Shown: positions 16,196 through 24,336 of the stretch, in pieces | Layout of the letters: every line of letters starts with the position of its first letter | Position numbering within the stretch: the stretch's first letter is position 1 | NCBI GenBank assembly: GCA_964643895.1 | Contig: CAZXUE010000011.1 | Location: 1-26,638 of the forward strand | Source: UBA7683 sp964643895 | GTDB lineage: Bacteria > Patescibacteriota > Saccharimonadia > Saccharimonadales > UBA7683 | Direction: 5' to 3' | Length of the DNA: 26,638 nt | Position numbers and translations under genes: made by a program | Notes under the pieces: generated by a model | What the model was told of the DNA's origin: nothing | What the model saw: only the letters and a program-made list of their open reading frames with translations | Database searches by the model: none

Positions 16196-16204
16196 ATTAT
16201 AACA
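16196..16204 (-). promoter_or_regulatory. Consensus extended -10 promoter of bL25
   Basis: Minus strand TGT-TATAAT, 33 nt upstream of the ATG at 16162, leaving room for a leader carrying the GAGGAG ribosome site. It is one of the two strongest -10 boxes in the window. Confidence 0.65.
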
Positions 16205-16226
16205 GATATCTCTGAAGTCAGAAAAC

Positions 16227-16235
16227 TGGTATACT
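16227..16235 (+). promoter_or_regulatory. Extended -10 promoter of the dedA-family gene, leaderless
   Basis: TGG-TATACT, then 7 nt, then the ATG at 16243. It is back-to-back with the bL25 promoter, 25 bp apart. Confidence 0.55.
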
Positions 16236-16242
16236 TGGATCA

Positions 16243-16896
16243 ATGTCATTTATTTCTGCTGAAAAAATTGCTCACGCCGGTATTTTTGTAGTAGCGGGAG
16301 TTATTTTTGCCGAAAGCGGCCTGATGGTCGGCTTCTTTCTACCCGGAGACAGCCTCTTGTTTACGGCTGGCTTTTTGGCCAGCCAAGGTTTTGTAAATAT
16401 TCATCTCCTCGCAGCCGCATGTTTTATTGCCGCAGTGGTTGGCGATAGCGTCGGATACGCGTTTGGCAAACGCGTTGGGCCGCGCCTTCTCAAGAGACCT
16501 GATGGCAGAATTTTTAAGAAAAAGTACATTGCACAGGCTGAAGCCTTTTTTGAAGAGCATGGTAAAAAAACCATTATATTGGCACGATTTGTGCCGATTG
16601 TGCGAACCTTTGCTCCAATTGTGGCCGGTCTTGGAAGCATGAATTATCGAACTTTTCTCAGCTACAACGTTATTGGTGGCGCACTTTGGACACTTGGCAT
16701 TACCTACCTTGGATATTTTCTCGGCGGCCTCATACCCGAAAAATACCTTGAACCAGCTGTTATTTTGGTGGTCTTCATTAGTTTATTACCAGCATTCCAC
16801 CACTTCTTAAAAGAAGCCGAAAACCGCCAAAAAGTAAAAAAGCTACCAGCGCTAACCATGCGAAAAATTGGTTCGATTATGCGGCGCTCGAACTAG
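16243..16896 (+). CDS. DedA family (SNARE-associated / VTT domain) membrane protein
   Basis: A 217-aa inner-membrane protein of the DedA superfamily, whose members act in lipid-carrier (undecaprenyl phosphate or phospholipid) flipping and envelope homeostasis. Typical features: ESGLMVGFFLPGDSLLFTAGFLA, then GDSVGYAFGKRVGPRLL and the VTT signature ILARFVPIVRTFAPIVAGLGSMNYRTF with its conserved Arg and Pro. Helices follow to LVVFISLLPAFHHFL, then a basic tail. The ATG at 16243 directly follows a leaderless-type promoter. Its last 20 bp overlap the end of the opposing gene at 16877. Confidence 0.92.
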   Translation: MSFISAEKIAHAGIFVVAGVIFAESGLMVGFFLPGDSLLFTAGFLASQGFVNIHLLAAACFIAAVVGDSVGYAFGKRVGPRLLKRPDGRIFKKKYIAQAEAFFEEHGKKTIILARFVPIVRTFAPIVAGLGSMNYRTFLSYNVIGGALWTLGITYLGYFLGGLIPEKYLEPAVILVVFISLLPAFHHFLKEAENRQKVKKLPALTMRKIGSIMRRSN

Positions 16897-17479
16897 GCGG
16901 CGACCAAACCGTAAGAGGTACGGCAGAATGCCCACCTTCTGCTGCTAAAGATAATCTTGGTGCACGTTTGGTGGGCATAGGGTTGGCAATAACTGCAGCT
17001 ATAAATTCTAGCCACGCATCATCTGTCGGGTCTCCTATTACATCGTAATATGATAGCTCCTCCTCAGTATCAGCTGATGGATCTTGAATTCGTACACTCT
17101 CTAGGTGTTGCGCTATCGCTCTCTTCGGAATTGTAACTGGCACAGAGTCTTCAGTTTTGGTAACACCTTGGATTTTTTGCCGCGTCCATCCTTCGTACGA
17201 ATCAACACTTGATTGAAGCAAGCTAAGTCCCTCCGTTAACAGTGTATCCGTTATGTGCCGTTCCTCCGGGAAACATTGACTAACATAGAAAATCCCTATG
17301 CAAAAAGCAGCACGGTATGTAGATCTTGATCTCGTTCTACCACTTTCAGCAGGGCTCTGCTTTCCATACATAACAACATCGAGAAGTAAGTTTTTTGCCG
17401 CAACGACCGCCGCGCTCCGCAGTCTTTCGCGCGGATCAACTGGCTCTGGTGCAGCAACTAAAACCTCGTTCGTGGACAT
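16877..17479 (-). CDS. Protein of unknown function downstream of uvrA (200 aa)
   Basis: I do not recognise this family. It looks soluble, with a helical N-terminal half (RERLRSAAVVAAKNLLLDVVMYG; STYRAAFCIGIFYVSQCF), an acidic stretch (DPSADTEEELSYYDVIGDPTDDAWLEFIAAVIANP) and a Ser/Pro/Ala-rich C-terminus. There is no obvious catalytic motif, signal peptide or transmembrane helix. The ATG at 17479 lies 3 nt after the uvrA stop, so it is almost certainly co-transcribed with uvrA. The last 12 bases before the ATG include TGT-TATAAT, but that box is only 2 nt from the start and cannot be its promoter. The 3' end overlaps the dedA-like gene by 20 bp, tail to tail. Confidence 0.7.
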   Translation of the reverse strand: MSTNEVLVAAPEPVDPRERLRSAAVVAAKNLLLDVVMYGKQSPAESGRTRSRSTYRAAFCIGIFYVSQCFPEERHITDTLLTEGLSLLQSSVDSYEGWTRQKIQGVTKTEDSVPVTIPKRAIAQHLESVRIQDPSADTEEELSYYDVIGDPTDDAWLEFIAAVIANPMPTKRAPRLSLAAEGGHSAVPLTVWSPPSSSAA

Positions 17480-17482
17480 ATA

Positions 17483-20293
17483 TTATAACATACTCGTCAA
17501 GTATTTTCCAGTGTGGGAAGCTTTGACTTTGGCAATTTGCTCTGGTGTACCTTCGGCCATGATCTGGCCACCACCTGCACCACCCTCTGGGCCCATATCT
17601 ATAATGTGGTCTGCTGATTTAATCACATCAAGATTGTGTTCGATGATGACCATGGAATTGCCGGTGTCTACCAGCGCATTCAAAACCTCGAGCAGTTTTT
17701 TGACATCCGCGGAATGCAGACCAGTGGTTGGTTCATCTAAGATATAGAGTGTTTTGCCGGTAGCGCGGCGGGAAAGCTCGGCAGCAAGCTTAATACGCTG
17801 TGCTTCACCGCCGGAGAGTGTTGTGGCGGGTTGGCCAAGTTTGACGTAGCCAAGACCGACATCATTAAGGGTTTGCATCTTACGGGCGATGCTCGGTTGG
17901 TTTTCAAAAAACTCCACCGCTTGCTCGATTGTCATGTTCAGCACATCAGAAATATTTTTACCTTTATAGGTAATTTCCAGCGCCTCGCGGTTATAACGGC
18001 GGCCTTTGCAAACCTCGCACGTAACGTAAACATCTGGCAAAAAGTGCATCTCAATTTTGATAATGCCGTCGCCTTGGCAATTTTCGCAGCGGCCGCCCTT
18101 CACATTAAAGCTAAAGCGTCCAGCTTTATAACCACGAATATTAGCTTCAGGGGTGTTAGCAAATAATTCGCGAATTGGCGTAAAAACCCCGGTATAGGTT
18201 GCCGGATTAGAGCGAGGTGTGCGGCCAATTGGCGATTGATCGATGATGATAGCTTTGTCTAAATACTCAATACCAAGAATCTCTTCGTGTTTGCCCGGCA
18301 CCAAATGCGCGCGGTGCAACCTGGCCTGTAGCTCTTTTGCCAAAATATCGTTGATGAGGCTGGATTTACCCGAACCGGAAACTCCGCTCACCACCACTAG
18401 TTGACCGAGAGGAATACTCACGTTCACATTCTGGAGGTTATGTTCAGCCGCACCCTTAATAAGCAGTACTTTGCCGCTACCTTTACGGCGCTTTTTAGGA
18501 ACACCGATTGCTTCAGAACCCGCCAGGTATCTTCCCGTGATACTCTCTGTATTTTTAGCTACGGCATTGGGAGTTCCGGCTGCTACGATCGCGCCTCCAT
18601 GCACACCAGCGCCAGGGCCAATATCTATGAGCCAATCGGCCGCGCGAATGGTATCTTCATCATGCTCAACCACCAGCACTGAATTGCCGAGATCTCTCAG
18701 ATGCTTGAGTGTTGTAATCAAGCGATCGTTATCACGCTGATGCAAACCAATGGAAGGCTCATCAAGCACATATAGCACACCTTGCAAACCAGAACCAATT
18801 TGGGTTGCCAAGCGAATACGCTGCGCCTCGCCGCCCGAGAGCGTCGCCGCACTTCGACTTAAGTTGAGATAATTCAGGCCTACGTTGTTAAGGAAGGTGA
18901 GACGTGAAACAATCTCTTTACTCACCTGCGCCACAATAAATAGTTCTTTCTCGGTAAATTTTGTTTTTTGAAGCAAGGTAAGAGCATCGCTCACTGAAAG
19001 GTCGGTAATATCTTTGATTGAAGAACCATGCACCGTTACCGCGAGCACCTCTGGCTTGAGACGAGCGCCTTTGCAGGTGTTGCAGGGGCGTTCGCGCATG
19101 AAGCGTTCGATATCGCGGCGCATAAAATCGCTATCGGTTTCTTTATGGCGACGCTCAAGGTTTGGAATAACACCCTCATAAATTGTGTCAAAATAGCGTC
19201 CACTTCCCAGCTGAATAGTGTATTTCTCATTTCCCGTTCCATACAAAATTTTATCAAGATCATCTTGTTTCAGCTGCGCTGTTGGAACCTGCAAACTAAA
19301 ACCGTACTTCTCCGCCACCGCCTGCATCTTCTTCATGTACCAGGCATCAGCATTGACTCGGTTGAATGGGCGGATGGCACCTTCGGCAATGGTTAAGTTA
19401 CCGTTTGGAATAACCAGTTCGGGGTCAACTTCCAGCCGTGAGCCGAGACCGGTACAAGTTGGACAGGCACCCTGCGGCGCATTAAAGCTGAAGATGCGCG
19501 GTTCAAGCTCTGGCAAGGCAAGATCGGGATGGTCGGAGCAGGCATAGCGCTGGGAAAGCAGGCGATCTTCTTTCGTATCAGCATTATGGATGATGACACT
19601 TTCTTTGCCGATCTCTAAAGCTTGTTCTATTGACTGCGCCAAGCGGCCCTGGTTTGCCGCATCATTCGTCAAACGATCGACCACAATCTCAATAGTGTGC
19701 TTAAACTTTTTATCAAGCTCCGGCCACTCATCGAGACTATAAATAACGCCGTCAACCCGAGCACGCGCAAAACCGCTGCGCTGATACTCGCCCGGAATAT
19801 GCTCAAATTGGCCCTTTTTTGCAACTACAATCGGCGCCAGAATTACTAATCGAGTACCCCGCTCCATGGTCAACACCTCATCAACAATTGCCTGCGGCGT
19901 TAAGCGTCGCACCTCGTTGCCATCAATGGGACAATGCGGCACACCAATACGTGCGAACAACAAACGCAGATAATCGTAAATTTCTGTTACCGTTGCCACT
20001 GTTGAGCGCGGATTGCGACTGGTTGATTTTTGATCAATTGAAATTGCTGGCGAAAGACCGTCAATTTGATCGACATCCGGCTTTTCCATTAATCCTAAGA
20101 ACTGGCGTGCGTAACTTGAAAGGCTTTCCACATAACGTCGTTGCCCTTCGGCGTAAATAGTATCGAACGCCAAAGATGATTTGCCCGATCCAGAAAGCCC
20201 AGTAATGACCACTAACTTCTCGCGCGGAATCTCAACATCAACATTTTTTAGATTGTGCTCCCGTGCACCACGAACAGAAATAAACTCCGACAT
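17483..20293 (-). CDS. uvrA: UvrABC excinuclease subunit A
   Basis: A 936-aa DNA-damage sensor of nucleotide excision repair, near the usual 940 aa. It has two ABC ATPase modules: Walker A GLSGSGKSSLAFDTIYAEGQ and GVSGSGKSSL; signatures LSGGEAQRIRLATQIG and LSGGEAQRIKLAAELS; Walker B YVLDEPSIGLH and YILDEPTTGLH. Zinc modules: CSDH...CPTC in the first half and GGRCENCQGDGIIKIEMHFL...CEVCKGRRY in the second. The start is taken at the ATG at 20293 (MSEFISVRGAREHNLK, the standard N-terminus), 9 nt after a TATAAT; an in-frame start at 20323 would cross the promoter and the upstream gene. It is flanked by two unknown genes on the same strand. Confidence 0.97.
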   Translation of the reverse strand: MSEFISVRGAREHNLKNVDVEIPREKLVVITGLSGSGKSSLAFDTIYAEGQRRYVESLSSYARQFLGLMEKPDVDQIDGLSPAISIDQKSTSRNPRSTVATVTEIYDYLRLLFARIGVPHCPIDGNEVRRLTPQAIVDEVLTMERGTRLVILAPIVVAKKGQFEHIPGEYQRSGFARARVDGVIYSLDEWPELDKKFKHTIEIVVDRLTNDAANQGRLAQSIEQALEIGKESVIIHNADTKEDRLLSQRYACSDHPDLALPELEPRIFSFNAPQGACPTCTGLGSRLEVDPELVIPNGNLTIAEGAIRPFNRVNADAWYMKKMQAVAEKYGFSLQVPTAQLKQDDLDKILYGTGNEKYTIQLGSGRYFDTIYEGVIPNLERRHKETDSDFMRRDIERFMRERPCNTCKGARLKPEVLAVTVHGSSIKDITDLSVSDALTLLQKTKFTEKELFIVAQVSKEIVSRLTFLNNVGLNYLNLSRSAATLSGGEAQRIRLATQIGSGLQGVLYVLDEPSIGLHQRDNDRLITTLKHLRDLGNSVLVVEHDEDTIRAADWLIDIGPGAGVHGGAIVAAGTPNAVAKNTESITGRYLAGSEAIGVPKKRRKGSGKVLLIKGAAEHNLQNVNVSIPLGQLVVVSGVSGSGKSSLINDILAKELQARLHRAHLVPGKHEEILGIEYLDKAIIIDQSPIGRTPRSNPATYTGVFTPIRELFANTPEANIRGYKAGRFSFNVKGGRCENCQGDGIIKIEMHFLPDVYVTCEVCKGRRYNREALEITYKGKNISDVLNMTIEQAVEFFENQPSIARKMQTLNDVGLGYVKLGQPATTLSGGEAQRIKLAAELSRRATGKTLYILDEPTTGLHSADVKKLLEVLNALVDTGNSMVIIEHNLDVIKSADHIIDMGPEGGAGGGQIMAEGTPEQIAKVKASHTGKYLTSML

Positions 20294-20302
20294 ATCCTGG
20301 TT

Positions 20303-20308
20303 ATTATA
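20303..20308 (-). promoter_or_regulatory. -10 box of uvrA
   Basis: Minus strand TATAAT ending 9 nt before the ATG at 20293. It sits next to the stop of the upstream 194-aa gene, so uvrA can be transcribed independently. Confidence 0.5.
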
Positions 20309-20310
20309 CG

Positions 20311-20895
20311 TTATCTTTGCCACCTGTGCCTAGGAACGTTTACATAGTCTCGCACATTAGCCATGTCTCCCTTTGCCGAACGTATAGCAACCGTAATCCC
20401 GCTTACGACCATACTTGGCGGAATCGGCCTCCTGTAAGGAGGCAGCTTTTCACCTCGCCCTGATCTTCTGGCAACAGATATATGCCAGCCTCTTGGGTTA
20501 TAATTTGGGAGTTTGATACCAATTTCATCCAATACGAGACCGCTGATAACTTCCCTCGCATCAACCATTTCTTCGCTAGGATCTATAGCTATTGCAGCAA
20601 ATTTTTTATGAGCTACAAGCTCATCTTGATTGGGCTCGACCGTAGAGCCCACTATAGCTAGGTGCGAAATGCGTCTTTGTATGTGCCTCACTAACGGGGT
20701 TAGTCGTCGACGCTCGTGACGCCCCAGGCCTCGCTCTGCCAACTCTTCAGGGTACATACCTGTTATACTGAGTGTTCGAAAGTCTTCGGGCTCCCCGATA
20801 GTCCTTGGTATACCCTTAACAAACTGGGTCAACCCCCTCTCTTGGGCTACCTCAAAACCAACGTAAATTCCTTCACCAGCTGAAGCAGTTGACAC
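20311..20895 (-). CDS. Unknown protein, possible degenerate 2H-phosphoesterase fold (194 aa)
   Basis: Not firmly recognised. The second half resembles the C-terminal half of 2'-5' RNA ligase/2H phosphoesterases: KKFAAIAIDPSEEMVDAREVISGLVLDEIGI, then a PRGWHISVARRSG stretch matching the second HxSx motif. The place where the first HxTx motif should be reads DFRTLSITG, with Phe in place of His, so catalysis of the usual kind is doubtful. The N-terminus (GEGIYVGFEVAQERGLTQF) is unlike known members. The start is GTG at 20895, with GAGGTG only 2 nt before it and a weak TAGAAA box 9 nt before it. uvrA begins 17 nt downstream. The family suggestion is a low-confidence inference. Confidence 0.66.
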   Translation of the reverse strand: MSTASAGEGIYVGFEVAQERGLTQFVKGIPRTIGEPEDFRTLSITGMYPEELAERGLGRHERRRLTPLVRHIQRRISHLAIVGSTVEPNQDELVAHKKFAAIAIDPSEEMVDAREVISGLVLDEIGIKLPNYNPRGWHISVARRSGRGEKLPPYRRPIPPSMVVSGITVAIRSAKGDMANVRDYVNVPRHRWQR

Positions 20896-20956
20896 GGCAC
20901 CTCATTTCTACCCACTTACGTCAATGATACGATCACGCCACACAGATTGTCTAGTG

Positions 20957-20962
20957 TATACT
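20957..20962 (+). promoter_or_regulatory. -10 box of the PGPGW membrane protein gene
   Basis: TATACT with TG directly before it, ending 11 nt before the ATG at 20974. It lies downstream of the in-frame TTG at 20947, which is therefore unlikely to be the start. Confidence 0.45.
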
Positions 20963-20973
20963 TGTGGTTACTG

Positions 20974-21483
20974 ATGAAGGATAATCTCTACAACTGGTGG
21001 AAGCGGCAGCCGAAGACAGTGCGGCAGCCGTTTGTGTTGGTACTTGGCTTGTTTTTAGTAGTTATATCACCATTTACTGGGGTATTGCCCGGGCCGGGGG
21101 GTATTCCAATTTTTCTGCTTGGTGTGGCAATTTTGGCCAGTGAATTTGACTGGGCTGACCGTTTTAAGAAGTTTGTACTACACCATGCTCCGGCTTGGGT
21201 GCGGCGCTACTGGCGGTTCACCCCAAAGTGGCTGACGTTTTTTGATGTCTGCGCATTTATATTTGTTGGCCTCGGCGTATTCTTCAGTTGGTACCATGTA
21301 GAAATTCCGAAATTTGCTGGCCAGCTGAGGCCGCCGTTCTTGGTGATGCTCGACGGAGAATATCAGCCATGGTGGGTATTCGCCAGCGTGTTTGTGCTGA
21401 TCGGCCTAGGTATATTTGCTACTAACCGAAACCGGTTCAATAAAATCAAGGAGTTCTTAGGCTTCCCGCTCGACAAACACTAG
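20974..21483 (+). CDS. PGPGW-type putative transmembrane protein
   Basis: A 169-aa membrane protein of the PGPGW (TIGR02611/PF09656-like) type. The hallmark is in the first helical hairpin: VLVLGLFLVVISPFTG, then VLPGPGGIPIFLLGVAILASEF, with the PGPG turn. A basic aromatic stretch (WVRRYWRFTPKWLTFF) follows, then two more helices (VCAFIFVGLGVFFSWYHV and WWVFASVFVLIGLGIF). The function of the family is unknown. The ATG at 20974 is chosen because the promoter lies between it and the upstream in-frame TTG. A weak 7-bp AT-rich inverted repeat (21493-21499 with 21512-21518) follows the stop. Confidence 0.82.
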   Translation: MKDNLYNWWKRQPKTVRQPFVLVLGLFLVVISPFTGVLPGPGGIPIFLLGVAILASEFDWADRFKKFVLHHAPAWVRRYWRFTPKWLTFFDVCAFIFVGLGVFFSWYHVEIPKFAGQLRPPFLVMLDGEYQPWWVFASVFVLIGLGIFATNRNRFNKIKEFLGFPLDKH

Positions 21484-21581
21484 AGGCGTTTTATAAGTTT
21501 TTTAAGATCTCAACTTATCATCTGTTAATATCTGTGATTCAGCATCTTGTTTATTTTAATGGTTGTTTGTTGTGGGGTGTG

Positions 21582-21590
21582 TGCTACCAT
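21582..21590 (+). promoter_or_regulatory. Extended -10 promoter of pheA, fixing a GTG start
   Basis: TGC-TACCAT, then 7 nt, then GTG at 21598. The apparent ATG at 21589 overlaps this box, so it would not be in the mRNA. Confidence 0.5.
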
Positions 21591-21597
21591 GACAGAT

Positions 21598-22416
21598 GTG
21601 AAAATTGCTATTCAAGGTCTTGATACCTCATTTCACGCGCTTGCTGCACATCAGCTCTTTGGTAGTAGCGCAGACCTTGTATGTTGCAAAAACTTCAAAG
21701 AAGTCTTTTCGAAACTAGAGAACGATCAAGTAGAGCAAGCAGTCGTAGCTATCGAAAACTCACTTTATGGCTCCATCAACGAGGTGTACGATTTATTACT
21801 TAGATATCAATTTTGGATAAGTGGCGAGGCATATGAGCACGTTGGCTTACAACTGCTTGGTATTACCGGCACGAAGCTGGAGGAGATTACTGATGTGTAT
21901 TCTCAAGCACCGGCATTAGCTGAAGCTGAAGCTTTTTTAGACCTTACATTACCTCATGCTGAACGTCACGAACATCAAGATACTGCACTTGCCGCACAAG
22001 AAGTTGCAAGTTGGAACGACCCTCGCAAGGCAGCCATAGCCAGCGAAGCTGCCGCAAAGAAGTACAACCTTGAAATTATTGCCGGGAACATTGAAACACA
22101 TCAGCAAAATTACACGCGGTTTATTGCACTCCAACGGCAAGAAGCAATAAACAAAAGTGCTAATAAGTTCTCGCTCACCTTTCGAACAAGCGATACACCG
22201 GGCTCGCTACATGCCGCACTTGGCGTGTTTGCTGAGCATCAGGCAAATCTTACGAAACTTGAGAGCCGCCCGATTATCGGAGCTGCCTGGCAATACATGT
22301 ACTACATTGATTGTACGTGCGCTGATATCAACCCAATTTTGAAGAAATTAACCCAATACGCCACAAACATTCGTCTGCTTGGCGCATATCAAACCGGCGT
22401 ATTCGCACGTATTTGA
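21598..22416 (+). CDS. pheA: Prephenate dehydratase with ACT domain
   Basis: A 272-aa monofunctional prephenate dehydratase, which converts prephenate to phenylpyruvate in phenylalanine synthesis. Motifs: N-terminal KIAIQGLDTSFHALAA, VVAIENSLYGSINEVYDLL (family ENSxxG), YSQAPALAEAEAFL, HQDTALAAQEV, AAIASEAAAKKYNLEIIAGNI and the catalytic NYTRF. The C-terminal ACT domain has the Phe-sensing pattern PGSLHAALGVFAEHQANLTKLESRP. The start is placed at GTG 21598, which gives the usual short N-terminus and lies 7 nt after the promoter; a TTG (21547) or ATG (21589) would add 17 or 3 residues. No other aromatic pathway gene is in the window. Confidence 0.9.
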   Translation: MKIAIQGLDTSFHALAAHQLFGSSADLVCCKNFKEVFSKLENDQVEQAVVAIENSLYGSINEVYDLLLRYQFWISGEAYEHVGLQLLGITGTKLEEITDVYSQAPALAEAEAFLDLTLPHAERHEHQDTALAAQEVASWNDPRKAAIASEAAAKKYNLEIIAGNIETHQQNYTRFIALQRQEAINKSANKFSLTFRTSDTPGSLHAALGVFAEHQANLTKLESRPIIGAAWQYMYYIDCTCADINPILKKLTQYATNIRLLGAYQTGVFARI

Positions 22417-22459
22417 AAAACTTGTCGGAAAAAGTACAACGTAATCTTGAGTTTTGCTG

Positions 22460-22489
22460 TTGTCAAGCTATCCCGACACCTTCTATTAT
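22460..22489 (+). promoter_or_regulatory. Promoter of the small membrane protein gene at 22513
   Basis: TTGTCA (22460-22465) and TATTAT (22484-22489) are separated by 18 bp. The AAGGAG ribosome site follows at 22498-22503, giving a short leader. This is the only -35/-10 pair of near-standard spacing that I found. Confidence 0.45.
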
Positions 22490-22512
22490 AGAGATATAAG
22501 GAGTTGCGAGGC

Positions 22513-22851
22513 ATGAGGAAACTATTTGTGGGCAGCGTGGTGGTGATAGTGTGCGGATATGCACTCAGCAGAGTCAATGATCCGTTAAATGCTTTTGCCA
22601 GTTTCATTATTGCCGGCGCAGTTCCTGGCACCAACATTATGCTCGGCTTGTGGCCAACCATTGGAGTAGGCGTTATGGCATCTTGGCTGTTACTTAGATG
22701 GATCAAACGAATTCGTTTGCAAGCGTTGGAACATACGGCCCGACAAATCACAGCCGAGAAGGAAGTTACACAGCAAGCCGAAGAGAAGCTTGTGCTTGAC
22801 CCGAATCGCCGCTCCGTTATTGCCGCGCCAACCTCACGAGCTGTTTTCTAG
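22513..22851 (+). CDS. Small membrane protein of unknown function (112 aa)
   Basis: Not recognised. Two hydrophobic helices (LFVGSVVVIVCGYALS and FIIAGAVPGTNIMLGLWPTIGVGVMASWLLL) are followed by a basic juncture RWIKRIRLQ and a charged, helical cytoplasmic tail (ALEHTARQITAEKEVTQQAEEKLV). The ATG at 22513 is supported by AAGGAG 9 nt upstream; a TTG at 22504 would overlap that site's spacing and is rejected. The 3' end overlaps the end of the exonuclease I gene by 4 bp on the other strand. Confidence 0.7.
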   Translation: MRKLFVGSVVVIVCGYALSRVNDPLNAFASFIIAGAVPGTNIMLGLWPTIGVGVMASWLLLRWIKRIRLQALEHTARQITAEKEVTQQAEEKLVLDPNRRSVIAAPTSRAVF

Positions 22852-24278
22852 CTCTCAAGCGAGATAATGCTTTCTGCGTACAACTGAAGTTCTTGAAGCA
22901 GAAATTGGGCTTGGTCATCATCAGCCTTGAGTTGTACCAGCTCGGCAAGCCGCTGGGCAAATTGCTCAAGCGGAAGCTGGCCATCGGCTCCGCGAACCAA
23001 ACGTTCGTGCCGATACACTTCCCACGCTTCTCGCTCAGATGCCGTCAAACTACGCGGAAAGTTGCGCGCTTTATACCGAGGTAGCAGTTGCGAAAGACGT
23101 TCATCGGCAAAATCAAGCGTAAGATCAGCCAAGCCATCCTCATCGGCCGCTCGTACAGCGCTCATACGCCCTTTGTCGGCGTCATTCAAAAAACCATCGT
23201 ACAACTGAAAATCCGGATCTGTATGTGCCGGAAACTTCGCCTTCATCTCCTCCGTTCGTTTTGTAAATAGCTGCGCCAGACGATCAATTAGATCTTGATT
23301 ACGGCGCAGTTTTTTTAGATTATCCTCAACGGTTTGCATGGTAAGCTGGAGGCGCTCTTGGCAATCTTTATCAAACACGCCAAGCGGGGCAACCGCAGGG
23401 CACTTATTATCTTTCAGTGCCTTTACCGGTAAGAGCTCGGTTTCTTGATCGCGCTGAAATGCTTTTAGACTCAACTCGGCATCATCAAGCTTGGCTAACT
23501 GATCGGGATCTTGCCGCAGATCATAGACGAGCACCGCCCCATGTTCGCCCTCAGCAAACGGTACGACCACTGTGGTTTTTTGCCAGGTGTTTGCAAAACG
23601 GCCAGATGTGTACACAAATGGCTGAGGGTCATCAAGGTTCAATAGTGTTTGTACAACCTTTTTGGTTCGCATAGAGAGAAGGTACTCGAACATCTTCGAC
23701 TGTTTTTGTTTGAGCAGCTGCGCCACCGCAATTGTTGCCCGTACATCACTCAGCGCATCATGGGCACTCTCATGATCAAGACCGTTAGCCTTTGTGAGCA
23801 ACTCGAGGCGATTAGTTGGCTGGCCTTTCTCGTCAACCGGCCACTCTATTCCATCTGGCCGGAGCGCGCGCACCATGCGAACAACATCCAGTAAATCCCA
23901 ACGCGAACGGCCGTCCTGCCACTGCCACTCGTACGGATCGTAAAAATTGCGCCACAGGGTGTTTCGCATAAATTCATCGTCAAAGCGAATAGTGTTAAAA
24001 CCGCAAATTATGGTATCCGGCTGCAGAACTTCCTTGTAAAACAGCTTCAGAAACTCAGCTTCACTGTACCCTTCTTCAAATGTTTTTTGCGGGGTAATGC
24101 CTGTAATGAGCACCGCATCGGGATCGGGCAAGATCTCATCGCTAAGTTTCACAAGCCAATTTTGCGGCTCACCAAGCGGTTGAAAATTTTCATCTGTTCG
24201 CTGTCCTGCAAATTGCATAATTCGCTGCGCTCGAGCATTAATTCCCGATGTCTCAAGATCGTAAAAGTAAAAGGTCAT
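22848..24278 (-). CDS. sbcB: Exodeoxyribonuclease I
   Basis: A 476-aa 3'-5' single-strand DNA exonuclease, close to the 475 aa of the E. coli enzyme. The DEDDh core is complete: FYFYDLETSG (Asp, Glu), CGFNTIRFDDEFMRN (Asp) and HESAHDALSDVRATI (His, Asp). An SH3-like and a helical C-terminal extension follow (KAFQRDQETELLPVKALKDNKCPAVAPL; GFLNDADKGRM), as in ExoI. It acts in recombination and mismatch repair. The start ATG at 24278 (MTFYFYDLETSG) follows a CATACT box by 7 nt; an in-frame start at 24314 would lie upstream of that box. It points away from the structured element to its right. Confidence 0.93.
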   Translation of the reverse strand: MTFYFYDLETSGINARAQRIMQFAGQRTDENFQPLGEPQNWLVKLSDEILPDPDAVLITGITPQKTFEEGYSEAEFLKLFYKEVLQPDTIICGFNTIRFDDEFMRNTLWRNFYDPYEWQWQDGRSRWDLLDVVRMVRALRPDGIEWPVDEKGQPTNRLELLTKANGLDHESAHDALSDVRATIAVAQLLKQKQSKMFEYLLSMRTKKVVQTLLNLDDPQPFVYTSGRFANTWQKTTVVVPFAEGEHGAVLVYDLRQDPDQLAKLDDAELSLKAFQRDQETELLPVKALKDNKCPAVAPLGVFDKDCQERLQLTMQTVEDNLKKLRRNQDLIDRLAQLFTKRTEEMKAKFPAHTDPDFQLYDGFLNDADKGRMSAVRAADEDGLADLTLDFADERLSQLLPRYKARNFPRSLTASEREAWEVYRHERLVRGADGQLPLEQFAQRLAELVQLKADDDQAQFLLQELQLYAESIISLES

Positions 24279-24285
24279 GCACTCT

Positions 24286-24291
24286 AGTATG
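24286..24291 (-). promoter_or_regulatory. -10 box of sbcB, leaderless
   Basis: Minus strand CATACT, then 7 nt, then the ATG at 24278. There is no TG extension, so the call is weaker than the others of this type. Confidence 0.4.
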
Positions 24292-24313
24292 TCGGATAAA
24301 TAACATACTGACA

Positions 24314-24336
24314 AATAAAAAATAACCCTCTCGGGT
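24314..24336 (-). terminator. Intrinsic terminator closing the structured RNA element
   Basis: On the minus strand ACCC-GAGA-GGGT forms a GNRA-looped hairpin, followed by UA, six U and then AUUU. It lies 16 nt beyond the left arm of the 17-bp terminal inverted repeat, exactly where a minus-strand transcript of the element would need to end. The plus strand has no equivalent on the other side. Confidence 0.6.

Noticed and set aside
21547..21598. TTG 21547 or ATG 21589 as pheA start
   Set aside because: The promoter overlaps or lies downstream of both, and family members begin at MK(I/V)AIQG, which matches the GTG at 21598.
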